Part shown: positions 1 to 8,059 of the stretch, in pieces
Layout of the letters: each line of letters starts with the position of its first letter
Position numbering within the stretch: position 1 is the first letter of the stretch
Origin: Fimbriimonadaceae bacterium
GTDB lineage: Bacteria > Armatimonadota > Fimbriimonadia > Fimbriimonadales > Fimbriimonadaceae
Reading direction: 5' to 3'
Length of the DNA: 64,000 nucleotides
Assembly: GCA_019454145.1 (NCBI GenBank)
Contig: CP075366.1
Location: 723,564 to 787,563 of the forward strand
Made by a program: the position numbers and the translations under genes
Notes under the pieces: generated by a model
Told to the model about the DNA's origin: nothing
The model's input: only the letters and a program-made list of their open reading frames with translations
The model's database searches: none

Positions 1-345
1 AAAGCATGGGTGATGGATACTGATGCGAAAAGATCAGAGGGCATGATGTTCTTGGAAGACAAAGATTTCACTGAAAAGCAGGCAATGGTTTTTGTATTCA
101 CAGCCGCTCGTGAACTCCGGTTTTGGATGCGGAATACGCTTGTCCCGCTCGATATCGCTTATGTAGATTCTTCTGGTCGGATCGTCCGCACTTACACGAT
201 GAAAGCTTTGGATGAAACGACTGACTACAGTTCTTATGGAAATGCAAAATATGCCATCGAATTTAAGGCCGGTTTGTTCAAAAAACTAGGAGTAAGAGCC
301 GGTGATTACGTGGCAATTTCTAGCCGAGTAAAAGCAAAGGATTAA
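1..345 (+). CDS. DUF192 family protein, 5' end outside window
   Basis: The reading frame is open from base 1 and ends with TAA at 343-345, so the true start and any signal peptide lie upstream. The visible 114 codons carry the conserved DUF192 core: a K-R-S-E-G-M-M-F stretch, then FWMRNTLVPLDIAYVD, which matches the family signature of an FWMKNT motif followed by P-L-D-I. The end has the typical 'G..AGD.V' segment. DUF192 proteins are small, often exported or membrane-anchored beta-rich proteins of unknown biochemical role. The GTG/ATG at 10-15 is in frame but would cut into the conserved domain, so I read it as internal. Family assignment is firm; function is unknown. Confidence 0.85.
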   Translation, partial: KAWVMDTDAKRSEGMMFLEDKDFTEKQAMVFVFTAARELRFWMRNTLVPLDIAYVDSSGRIVRTYTMKALDETTDYSSYGNAKYAIEFKAGLFKKLGVRAGDYVAISSRVKAKD

Positions 346-356
346 GGTCTATCGCT

Positions 357-399
357 CTGCCTGGCAACGTGATATAATTAACGTATCACAACCAGGCAG
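357..399 (+). promoter_or_regulatory. extended -10 promoter inside an inverted repeat, upstream of nusA
   Basis: TATAAT stands at 373-378, preceded by TGA (370-372), which makes a consensus extended -10. No good -35 is visible, as expected for that class. The box is enclosed by an imperfect inverted repeat: CTGCCTGG (357-364) and GTGATA (369-374) on the left, TATCAC (384-389) and CCAGGCAG (392-399) on the right. It is probably the promoter of the nusA-ylxR-infB operon. The repeat could be an operator or a hairpin in read-through RNA; the sequence alone does not decide. Confidence 0.55.
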
Positions 400-415
400 G
401 GCTCCATACACAGAG

Positions 416-441
416 GGGTGGCCGCACGGGCCGCCTTTTTT
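416..441 (+). terminator. intrinsic terminator or attenuator in the nusA leader
   Basis: GGTGGCC (417-423) pairs with GGCCGCC (429-435) around a 5-base loop, with one G-T wobble, and is followed directly by six T (436-441). It lies downstream of the -10 box at 373-378 and 41 bases before the nusA start, so transcripts from that promoter must pass it. A GC-rich hairpin with a T-run in the leader of the rimP/nusA operon is a recurring arrangement in bacteria; its role as an attenuator here is inferred. Confidence 0.6.
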
Positions 442-482
442 GTTACGCGAAGCACCTACCCGGAGTAAGGAGAAAGCGAGAA

Positions 483-1529
483 ATGGACATTCTGGACCAG
501 CTAAAAGTTATTGCTCAGGAAAGAGAACTTTCCTTAGACGAACTCAAAATTGAGCTCGAAGAAGCGCTGGCCGTCGCTTATAAAAAGTATAAGGCGGTTC
601 AAGGCGAGGTAACTCTACGCCTGGATAAATCTGTTGCAAGTGGTGCAGTCATCGAAAAAGAAGTCGTTGGCGAAGTTCTAGAGCCAAGTATGCAGATCAG
701 CGTTCAAGCCGCTCAAAAGCGTCAGCCAGAAGCACAAATCGGCGACTTTATTGCCGTCGAGGTAGACCCGAATACTTTTGGTCGCATCGCAGCCCAGACG
801 TTTAAGCAAGTTCTCCAACAAAAATTCCGCGAGGCAGAACTCCGCAAACTGCATGATCAGTTCAGCGATATGGTAGGCGACGTGGTCAGCGGAATTGTCG
901 CGCGACGTGAAGAAGGCAATGTGCTTCTCAATGTCAACCGACACGAAATCGTGTTGCCTAAACGCGAGCAAGTCGGTACTGACGACTACCGCCCACAAGA
1001 ACGCATGCGCGTTTTGGTTCTTAAGATTGATGAAGACCGCCGTGGATTCCAAGTCGTAGCAAGCCGAAGCCACCCAAACCTTCTCCGCAAGTTGCTTGAG
1101 CAGGAAGTTCCTGAAATCGCAGAAGGACTTGTTGAAATCAAATCCATCGCCCGCGAGCCTGGCCAGCGAAGCAAAATTGCCGTGCAAAGCCACGACGAGC
1201 GGATTGATGCGGTGGGTGCATGCGTCGGTCAACGTGGTTCACGAATCCAAGTGTTAATGGACGAGCTTCGACCAGAAAAGATTGACGTAGTGCCTTACAG
1301 CGAAGATGTCAAGACATTTATCATCAACGCCCTCAGCCCAGCAAAGGTAAACACTATCACAATGAACGAAGAAGAAAAGTCAGCGTACGTTGTGGTACCG
1401 GATTCCCAACTCAGTTTGGCAATCGGTCGCGGCGGACAAAACGTTCGACTAGCAGCTCGGCTCACCGAATGGAAGATTGACATTCGTAGCGAAGAACAAG
1501 CTGAACAAGAAAAAGGCGGTTCAAACTGA
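483..1529 (+). CDS. nusA: transcription termination/antitermination factor NusA
   Basis: This 348-residue protein has the NusA order of domains: an N-terminal RNA-polymerase-binding domain (about 1-125), an S1 domain (about 130-200) and two KH domains (about 205-340). Both KH loops are visible: GACVGQRGSRIQ and LAIGRGGQNVRLAARL. It lacks the C-terminal acidic repeats of the longer E. coli protein, as do many non-proteobacterial NusA. NusA binds the elongating polymerase and nascent RNA and modulates pausing, termination and antitermination. ATG at 483 follows an AAGGAG ribosome site at 468-473. It heads the nusA-ylxR-infB operon; rimP, usually just upstream, is not in the window. Its own leader carries a terminator-like hairpin, so autoregulation is plausible. 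Confidence 0.96.
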   Translation: MDILDQLKVIAQERELSLDELKIELEEALAVAYKKYKAVQGEVTLRLDKSVASGAVIEKEVVGEVLEPSMQISVQAAQKRQPEAQIGDFIAVEVDPNTFGRIAAQTFKQVLQQKFREAELRKLHDQFSDMVGDVVSGIVARREEGNVLLNVNRHEIVLPKREQVGTDDYRPQERMRVLVLKIDEDRRGFQVVASRSHPNLLRKLLEQEVPEIAEGLVEIKSIAREPGQRSKIAVQSHDERIDAVGACVGQRGSRIQVLMDELRPEKIDVVPYSEDVKTFIINALSPAKVNTITMNEEEKSAYVVVPDSQLSLAIGRGGQNVRLAARLTEWKIDIRSEEQAEQEKGGSN

Positions 1530-1786
1530 TCGCAAGCCCGGTAAGAACTTGCATCGCTTGCCGGGCTAAACTCCCCCAAGCCTCACTCCTCCGCTTTCAG
1601 TTGGATGAGCAAGGCGAACTCAAAATTGCTACAAAAACCAAAACGGGTCGCAGCTTCTACATCTGCCCCACCGAAGACTGTCTTAATCGTGCCGACTCGC
1701 GCTCTGCCAGCCGAGTCATGAAAAAACAAATCACAACTGACGCCCTTACACGGGTCGTCCAAACCGCTTTATGCCAACACAGGTAA
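1526..1786 (+). CDS. ylxR: YlxR family (DUF448) protein, probable CTG start
   Basis: The frame from 1505 to 1786 has no ATG, GTG or TTG before 1601. A TTG-start reading at 1601 would remove the conserved N-terminal half. Reading further upstream recovers the YlxR signature: R-T-C-I-A-C-R at about residues 7-13, followed by GRSFYICPTEDCLNRA near residue 45, the family's nucleotide-binding G-R-x-x-Y/F-C pattern. The most likely start is CTG at 1526, which overlaps the nusA stop (CTGA) and has an AGGCGG-like ribosome site 6-11 bases upstream, giving 86 residues. YlxR is a small RNA-binding or RNase P-associated protein of the nusA-infB operon. Its 3' end overlaps infB by 16 bases. The family call is good; the start codon is inferred. 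Confidence 0.8.
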   Translation: MIASPVRTCIACRAKLPQASLLRFQLDEQGELKIATKTKTGRSFYICPTEDCLNRADSRSASRVMKKQITTDALTRVVQTALCQHR

Positions 1787-3714
1787 ATTCACAACTAATG
1801 CAGATCAATGTCAACGAATTCGCGAAACAATGTGGAGTCACCCCCGCCGAGGTGCTCTCTGTACTCGCGGAATATGGCCTCGAAGTAGTCAATGGCTCCT
1901 TCGAGGCCGACGATGACACTCGTGATCTTCTCAAAGAACATCTTGCAACCTCTGAATCGGGTGGAGACACGATCACTATGGCCCCAGGACGAACCCCGCG
2001 CGACATCGCATCCGCGCTTGGAGTTGCTGACAAAGAAGTTCAAATGGCTTTGATCAAGAAGTTCAAAGCCATGGTGACTCTCACCACAACCTTGCCAGAT
2101 GATCTGACCGAAAAAGTTTGTGCTGAATTTGGCAAAACCGTAAAGTGGGCCGATCCTGCCGCTAGCAAACCAAAGGCATCAGCAAAACCAGCTGGAGCAG
2201 TAACTGGTGCCATCAAACGCCCACCAGTCGTTACAATTCTTGGTCACGTTGACCACGGAAAAACCAGCCTTCTCGACTACATCCGCAAAACCACAGTTGT
2301 GAGCGGTGAGCACGGAGGAATTACCCAACATATCGGGGCATACCAGGTTGATCTTCCCGAAGGAGTCATCACTTTCCTCGATACTCCTGGTCACGCGGCA
2401 TTCACCGCAATGCGTGCCCGAGGAGCCCAGGTCACCGACATCGCAATCCTGGTAGTTGCCGCCGACGACGGCATCATGCCTCAAACCCAAGAAGCAATCA
2501 GTCACGTTAAAAATGCAGAAGTTCCGATCATTGTTGCGATCAACAAAATTGATAAACCTTCCGCAAACGTTGACAAGGTTTTGCAAGCTCTGCCGAATTA
2601 CGAATTGGTTCCTGAATCGTACGGTGGTGACATCATTTGCGTCCCGGTTTCTGCACACACAGGCGAAGGTGTTCCCCACCTTCTCGAAATGATCCTACTT
2701 CAAGCCGACATCATGGAACTGAAAGCAGACCCGAAAGGCACTTTCCAAGGCGTCGTAATCGAAGCCCAACTCGAAAAAGGTCGCGGCCCGGTTGCCACGG
2801 TTCTGGTTGAAGAAGGCACTCTCAAAATCGGCGACGTTGTCGTTGTCGGTCGTACCTACGGCAAGATCAAAGCGATGTCCGACTTTGCCGGAAACAAAGT
2901 CACAACCGCTGGCCCGAGCCAGCCAGTTGAAATCCTCGGCCTGAACGATGTTCCTGGTGCTGGTGAGCGGGTGGAATATGCCGCTGATGAGCGAGAAGCA
3001 CGAGAAGTCGCCGGAAAGCGCGAAGACGCAGAACGAGCCAAACTCCAAACTGGCCCGAAAAAGAAGATGTCGCTCCGCGACCTGCGTAAGCATCTTGAGT
3101 CTTCTGATGTCAAAGACCTCAACCTCATCATCAAAGCCGACGTTCAAGGTTCGGTTGAGGCGGTTCGTGGACTCGTAGAAAAAATTGAAAACGACGAGGT
3201 CAAGGTTCGTATCCTCCACTCCGGCGTTGGCACCATCACCGAAAGTGACATTCTTCTCGCCAGCACTGCAAACGCGATCTGCGTTGGATTCAACGTCAAG
3301 CCAGAAAACAAGGCGAAATCAGAAGCAGAACGACAGAAAGTTGAAATTCGCACGTACACCATCATCTACGAACTGATCGAAGATATCGAAGCAGCCGTTA
3401 AAGGGATGCTTGAACCGAAGTTCGAAGAGGAATACCACGGAACAGTGGAAATCCGCGCTGTATTCAAGCTCACCAAAGCTGGAAAAGTTGCGGGAAGCCA
3501 CGTCACCGATGGAAAGGTTCTACGCAACGACAAGGTTCGCGTTACCCGTGGCACTGAGCTTGTTTTCGAAGGCACGATCGAATCGCTCCGCAATGTCAAG
3601 CAAGACGTCCGCGAAATGTTTGCTGGTCAAGACTGCGGCCTGCGGTTTAACGGTTGGGATGACTTCAAAGAAGGCGACGTTGTTGAAGCCTACGATATGG
3701 TGCAGATTGACTAA
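1771..3714 (+). CDS. infB: translation initiation factor IF-2
   Basis: This 647-residue GTPase delivers initiator tRNA to the 30S subunit. The N-terminal IF2_N-like domain spans about 10-60, with a second small helical segment at about 70-125. The short Ala/Lys-rich linker ends near 150, much shorter than in E. coli. The G domain starts with GHVDHGKT (158-165) and continues with DTPGHAAF and NKID. Domains II-IV fill the rest to the terminal DMVQID. ATG at 1771 overlaps the ylxR end; an in-frame ATG at 1798 is an alternative, since neither has a strong ribosome site and the domain begins right after the second. rbfA, truB or ribF do not follow, which departs from the common order. Confidence 0.96.
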   Translation: MPTQVNSQLMQINVNEFAKQCGVTPAEVLSVLAEYGLEVVNGSFEADDDTRDLLKEHLATSESGGDTITMAPGRTPRDIASALGVADKEVQMALIKKFKAMVTLTTTLPDDLTEKVCAEFGKTVKWADPAASKPKASAKPAGAVTGAIKRPPVVTILGHVDHGKTSLLDYIRKTTVVSGEHGGITQHIGAYQVDLPEGVITFLDTPGHAAFTAMRARGAQVTDIAILVVAADDGIMPQTQEAISHVKNAEVPIIVAINKIDKPSANVDKVLQALPNYELVPESYGGDIICVPVSAHTGEGVPHLLEMILLQADIMELKADPKGTFQGVVIEAQLEKGRGPVATVLVEEGTLKIGDVVVVGRTYGKIKAMSDFAGNKVTTAGPSQPVEILGLNDVPGAGERVEYAADEREAREVAGKREDAERAKLQTGPKKKMSLRDLRKHLESSDVKDLNLIIKADVQGSVEAVRGLVEKIENDEVKVRILHSGVGTITESDILLASTANAICVGFNVKPENKAKSEAERQKVEIRTYTIIYELIEDIEAAVKGMLEPKFEEEYHGTVEIRAVFKLTKAGKVAGSHVTDGKVLRNDKVRVTRGTELVFEGTIESLRNVKQDVREMFAGQDCGLRFNGWDDFKEGDVVEAYDMVQID

Positions 3715-3732
3715 TCCGAGGATTACGAACCC

Positions 3733-4521
3733 TTGAAGCTCTGCCGCTTTGATCTCGCAAACCGACCCGGCGAACCACGAACCGGCGTCTTCCATGAAGG
3801 CAAAATTTACGAAACCGACGGGAACGCTCCGGTAGCGATCCACGATCCGGCAAACGTAAAGTTCATGGCTCCCATTGGGCGACCACCTGCGGTTCGGCTA
3901 TTTGAACAATTCGAATCCCTACCCGGCGAATACATCCTCAGCTACATCTTCATGAATCCGAACCAGTTGAAAGGAACGGATGAAACCCTAGGATTCCCTC
4001 CGCAAGTGGAAGAACTCGGTATCGAACTTCGAGTCGCCGGCGTGCTCCAAGACGGCGATCAGATGATCGAGCCTCACGAGGCCGAGCGATATCTTCTCGG
4101 ATACACGTTCATGCTTTGTTTTGTGGACAACACTCTGCAGGAGTCTGCAGATAAAAACCCGGCGATCTGGACTGAATCTCACGATATCGGAGCTTTACTT
4201 TCACCGTTTGTTGTGACTCCTGAAGAATTAGGCGAATATCTCATCCGCGAAACAAAATCCGGGTTCCAGTGGATATACAGCATATACATTAACGGAATTG
4301 CTATTGCCGAAAACCGGAACTTTGCTTTTGATGTGGAGTTCTACGATTTGCTCCGACGGGCAAGCGTGCGATCACCGATGGCAGTCGGTGAAGTCGTAGC
4401 CTGGCCTTCCCTACCCATTCCTGACCTTGAATCGAGCGAATTAGGCAGGACACTACTCCCTGGCGACAAAGTGCGCGTAGTGATAGAAGGGCTAGGCGCA
4501 ATTAACAGCCGCATCGGCTAA
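3733..4521 (+). CDS. fumarylacetoacetate hydrolase (FAH) family protein
   Basis: This 262-residue protein starts with TTG at 3733. Its N-terminus (MKLCRFDLANRPGEPRTGVF) and C-terminus (G-D-x-V-R-V-x-I-E-G-L-G) follow the FAH-family pattern, whose members hydrolyse or decarboxylate beta-keto acids with a bound divalent metal. The centre is divergent. The usual EVELAVVIG segment appears as GIELRVAGVL, and the usual 'GYT..ND' as GYTFMLCFVDN, so one of the expected acidic metal ligands may be missing. I therefore place it in the fold family without naming a substrate. It lies 18 bases after infB and 8 bases before the M16 peptidase, probably in the same transcript. Confidence 0.75.
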   Translation: MKLCRFDLANRPGEPRTGVFHEGKIYETDGNAPVAIHDPANVKFMAPIGRPPAVRLFEQFESLPGEYILSYIFMNPNQLKGTDETLGFPPQVEELGIELRVAGVLQDGDQMIEPHEAERYLLGYTFMLCFVDNTLQESADKNPAIWTESHDIGALLSPFVVTPEELGEYLIRETKSGFQWIYSIYINGIAIAENRNFAFDVEFYDLLRRASVRSPMAVGEVVAWPSLPIPDLESSELGRTLLPGDKVRVVIEGLGAINSRIG

Positions 4522-4529
4522 TAAAAAAC

Positions 4530-5765
4530 ATGGACAGCATTAAAAAGACGACTTTGCCGAACGGAGTTCGGGTTCTCACCGAGCACCTTCCCCATGTTGG
4601 CAGTGCCGCAATCGGAATTTGGTGCACAACTGGTTCTTCCCACGAGACAAAAGCCGAAGCGGGAATCACCCACTTTATCGAACACATGCTGTTCAAGGGC
4701 ACAGCAAAACGGAACAGTCAGCAAATCGCCGAAGAAATCGAAGGTCGCGGCGGAATGCTCAACGCCTTTACCGACAAAGAGCGCACTTGCTACTACTGTC
4801 GAACACTCGCTGAAGATGCAGGCAATGGCTTTGAAGTTCTGAGCGATATGCTCGCCAATTCTCTGCTCGACCCTGAAGAATTAGAACGAGAAAAAGGCGT
4901 TGTTCTTGAAGAAATCAAGCGCGGCGAAGATGAGCCAGGCGACCACGTTCATGATCTTCATTTGCAAGGTCTGTGGCCCGACCACAAACTTGGTCTTTCA
5001 ATCATCGGCACAAGCGAATCGGTTTCTAGTTTTAATCGCGATGATCTGACAGCGTACATAAATCGCCGTTACAAAGCCAACAACCTGGTTGTGAGTGCAA
5101 CCGGCAAAGTTGACCATGACGAGTTCGTCCAATGGTCAAACGATTACCTAAGCGGGTTTGAATCGGGTGAGAAATCTCCGGAACTGGAACGGCCAACCCC
5201 TCAGCCTGGGCTGAACTATGTCGCAAAAGAGGTCGAGCAAGTCCACTTCTGCATCGGCACATCCGGGGCAAGCTACCACGACGACCAGGATTTCTACCGT
5301 CTAATCGTGTTAGACGGAGTTTTAGGTGGTGGAATGAGCAGCCGCTTATTCCAAGAAGTACGCGAAAAACGAGGATTGGTCTACGCCGTCGGTAGCTATA
5401 TGATGAGCTACAACTCAGGCGGCGCCTTCACGATCTACGGAGGAACCAGCGCTGAGAAGTGGGACGAAGTTCAGACCGTTGTTCGCGCTGAACTTGACAA
5501 AATGGTTTACGATGGCCCGACCGAATCTGAAATCGCGAAAGTCAAACAGCAAATCGCTGGCAACATTGTTTTAGGGTTGGAAAGCACCAACGCCCGTATG
5601 ATGCGGATGGCAAAGAACGAAATCGTTTACGGTCGGCAAATCCCGGTCGAAGAAACTGTCGCCAAAATCAATGCCGTCACTGCTCAACAAGTGCAGGAAC
5701 TTTCGCATAAGTTATTCGCACCTTCAATCATGCGAACCACGGTGATTGGGCCAGCCCCCAAATAG
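4530..5765 (+). CDS. M16 family zinc peptidase (processing-peptidase type)
   Basis: This 411-residue protein has the inverted zinc motif HxxEH as HFIEH (H48, E51, H52) and the distal acidic ligand in the EKGVVLEEI helix near residue 128. It has the length of a single-chain M16B enzyme, two M16 half-domains similar to mitochondrial processing peptidase beta and Bacillus YmxG. The C-terminal half has the usual GGGMSSRLFQEVREKRGLVY segment near residue 265. Substrates in bacteria are mostly unknown; the protein has no signal peptide and is probably cytoplasmic. ATG at 4530 comes 8 bases after the FAH gene. The M16 assignment is firm. Confidence 0.93.
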   Translation: MDSIKKTTLPNGVRVLTEHLPHVGSAAIGIWCTTGSSHETKAEAGITHFIEHMLFKGTAKRNSQQIAEEIEGRGGMLNAFTDKERTCYYCRTLAEDAGNGFEVLSDMLANSLLDPEELEREKGVVLEEIKRGEDEPGDHVHDLHLQGLWPDHKLGLSIIGTSESVSSFNRDDLTAYINRRYKANNLVVSATGKVDHDEFVQWSNDYLSGFESGEKSPELERPTPQPGLNYVAKEVEQVHFCIGTSGASYHDDQDFYRLIVLDGVLGGGMSSRLFQEVREKRGLVYAVGSYMMSYNSGGAFTIYGGTSAEKWDEVQTVVRAELDKMVYDGPTESEIAKVKQQIAGNIVLGLESTNARMMRMAKNEIVYGRQIPVEETVAKINAVTAQQVQELSHKLFAPSIMRTTVIGPAPK

Positions 5766-5775
5766 GTGATGCCTT

Positions 5776-7359
5776 GTGGAATCTCTCTTAACCGCTTGGC
5801 GTGACCACAACTCGGAAAAAGATAGATTCCAGGCTATTGGAAGCCATTTCCAAACCCTTTTTGAAGCGGATGCGGTTGATATTCTCACAGCAGCTAGCGG
5901 CGGCTCGCTGATTCTTACGAGCAGTTCACGGAGCCCCGAACTGATCGAACGACTCCGCCTAGCCAAAGGAGTTGGCCTGGTGGGCGCAGCGTATACCTCT
6001 CAGGAACTGATCCAAGTGAGTGACGAACTCGCCACCGACTCACGCAATCGTCCGGTTGAAGATTTGGACGACGAGCGATTCCGATCAGCAATCGCAATTC
6101 CCTACCATGTTTCAGAATCGCTTTCGGGTGTGGTTTACCTGCGGCGTGAAGTCGCTTGGGCAACGCTCATTGCCGACGAAATCGACAGAATTCTTCGGGA
6201 AGTCACCCAAGTGTTTCAGATGTTTGAAGCCTTTAAAGTTGGACTATCAACTGGCTCTCACGAAAGCAAGCTAGATATTCTCAGCGAAGTCGCAAGAACC
6301 GTATCCACAAACCCTTACCTGGAGGAAGTTCTTCAACTCCTGGTGAACATCACGGCTCAGCGGTTTAACTACCGCGTTGTCACTGTGCGATTGCTTGACC
6401 ATGAACGACAGGAACTGATCCTGCGTGCCACTCAGGCCACCAACAAGGCATATCAGCGTAAGCGAGCAATAAAGCTTGGAGAAAGCATCGCCGGCAAAGC
6501 TATTCAATCTGGCGCACCGGTTTTCACACTAGACGTTCTCAACGACGAAGACTACATCGGACACGATTTGGCCGAAGAGCAAGGTCTGCGAAGCATGATC
6601 TGCATTCCGCTTATTGTTCAGGATCGGCCAGTCGGAGTGATGAGTTGCTACACGGGTGAGACTCGGCAATTCACCGACGACGAAATCTCAGTTCTCATGA
6701 CTCTTGCCCAGCAAACAGCAGTCACCATTGAGCACTCTCGCTTGCAAGTTCGCCATACGCTGATGCAAGAGATGCACCACCGAGTAAAAAACAATCTCCA
6801 ACAGGTGGCCTCACTTCTCCGCTTGCAAATGCGGCAATCGCATTACAAAACATTAGAAGATGCCCTCACTGACTCTCTTGCCCGCATCCAGGCGATAGCT
6901 TCGGTTCACGAACTTCTTTCACGCGACGACCTAGACCACGTCAGCATTCGTCACATTGCAGAGATGCTGTGCAACCACCAGCAACAGTCGTTTATTTTGC
7001 CCGACAAGAGCATTAAGTTCAGCGTGCGGGGCGATGAAGTTCACCTGAACATGAACCAAGCCACCCAGGTCGCGTTGATTCTCAACGAGATGATCCAGAA
7101 CGCGGTGGAACACGGCTTCGCCAACTCAACAGAGGGCGAAATCCACATCACGGTAGAGGACAATGATGGGGAAATTGGCCTTTGGGTGAGTAACGATGGC
7201 GACCCACTCAAAGATGATTTCGACCCTCAAACTTCGGGTCAGCTTGGCTTGCAGATCATCCGTTCCCTCAGCGGGGCACTGGGCGGCACATTTAAGATCG
7301 AAAACCGCATTGGCTGGACGGTTTGCGAAGTGATTTTCACCCGGCAAGCGGCTGAATAA
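5776..7359 (+). CDS. GAF-GAF sensor histidine kinase, HisKA_2 type
   Basis: This 527-residue protein has no membrane segment. Two GAF-like sensor domains span about 18-150 and 175-320; the second is the clearer one (L-R-S-M-I-C-I-P-L near 271). A HisKA_2 dimerisation box follows, EMHHRVKNNLQQVASLLRLQ, with the phospho-acceptor histidine at 334 or 335. It is followed by an HATPase domain whose N box reads LILNEMIQNAVEHGF, with a G box near QLGLQIIRSL. HisKA_2 kinases usually answer soluble or light/redox signals and often pair with an unlinked response regulator. No regulator lies nearby. The GTG start at 5776 follows the peptidase stop by 10 bases. Confidence 0.92.
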   Translation: MESLLTAWRDHNSEKDRFQAIGSHFQTLFEADAVDILTAASGGSLILTSSSRSPELIERLRLAKGVGLVGAAYTSQELIQVSDELATDSRNRPVEDLDDERFRSAIAIPYHVSESLSGVVYLRREVAWATLIADEIDRILREVTQVFQMFEAFKVGLSTGSHESKLDILSEVARTVSTNPYLEEVLQLLVNITAQRFNYRVVTVRLLDHERQELILRATQATNKAYQRKRAIKLGESIAGKAIQSGAPVFTLDVLNDEDYIGHDLAEEQGLRSMICIPLIVQDRPVGVMSCYTGETRQFTDDEISVLMTLAQQTAVTIEHSRLQVRHTLMQEMHHRVKNNLQQVASLLRLQMRQSHYKTLEDALTDSLARIQAIASVHELLSRDDLDHVSIRHIAEMLCNHQQQSFILPDKSIKFSVRGDEVHLNMNQATQVALILNEMIQNAVEHGFANSTEGEIHITVEDNDGEIGLWVSNDGDPLKDDFDPQTSGQLGLQIIRSLSGALGGTFKIENRIGWTVCEVIFTRQAAE

Positions 7360-7387
7360 TAACGATCAAAATCGCCATAATGAAGCG

Positions 7388-8059
7388 ATGGCAAAAGCAC
7401 TGATTGTGAGCGGCGGTTGGGATGGACACAAACCGTTTGAAGTCGCGGAAATCCTAACTGACAGGCTCGAATCTCTTGGAATGACAGTCGAAAACTCACA
7501 AGATTTAGATGCCTTCCAACAGTCGGCAGACTTTGATGTCGTTATTCCCAACTGGACAATGGGCGAAGTAGAGCCATCCCAAATAGAACCATTACTTGAG
7601 GCCGTGGAGCAAGGAATCGGAGTTGCCGGCATCCACGGTGGAATGGGAGACGCTTTTCGGTCATACACTGGATATCAATTTATGTGCGGGGGACAGTTTG
7701 TCGAGCATCCCGGCGGTGGCGAACGACACTTTCAAGTAGAGTTCGTCAAGGGTTACCCGCTCACTCAGGGATTCCAAGACTTTGAGGCTGTAACGGAGAG
7801 CTATTACATGCACCTTGATCCAGCAATCAAAGTGCTTGCTACCACCGTATTCGAAGATTTTGAAAATACTGTAATGCCAGTCGCTTGGACGAAAAACTGG
7901 GGCGACGGGCGTGTTTTTTACTGTTCACTTGGACACTCACCCGAAGTTGTGAAAATTCCCACAGTTCTCGAATTTGTCGCCCGTGGGATATTGTGGGCCG
8001 CCGATAAGAATTCGACCGTTCAGGGCGCGAAGTTTGGAGATATTTACATTGGTGCTTAA
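7388..8059 (+). CDS. ThuA-like domain protein
   Basis: This 223-residue protein has the ThuA fold, a class I glutamine-amidotransferase-like Rossmann domain. It opens with MAKALIVSGGWDGHKP and contains GVAGIHGGMGDAF near residue 80, with the histidine-rich family motif. FYCSLGHSPEVV sits near the end. ThuA proteins take part in sugar catabolism through 3-keto intermediates, and are often paired with Gfo/Idh/MocA oxidoreductases. The next gene is exactly such an enzyme and overlaps this one, so a shared role in oxidising a sugar or glycoside is likely, though the substrate cannot be read from the sequence. Confidence 0.88.
   Translation: MAKALIVSGGWDGHKPFEVAEILTDRLESLGMTVENSQDLDAFQQSADFDVVIPNWTMGEVEPSQIEPLLEAVEQGIGVAGIHGGMGDAFRSYTGYQFMCGGQFVEHPGGGERHFQVEFVKGYPLTQGFQDFEAVTESYYMHLDPAIKVLATTVFEDFENTVMPVAWTKNWGDGRVFYCSLGHSPEVVKIPTVLEFVARGILWAADKNSTVQGAKFGDIYIGA

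Noticed and set aside
678-1232. Long open frame on the minus strand within nusA
   Set aside because: It is entirely antisense to the conserved S1/KH regions, has no ribosome site and no recognisable domain; a side effect of codon bias.
2179-3219. Two antisense frames inside infB
   Set aside because: They mirror the codon pattern of infB and encode nothing recognisable.
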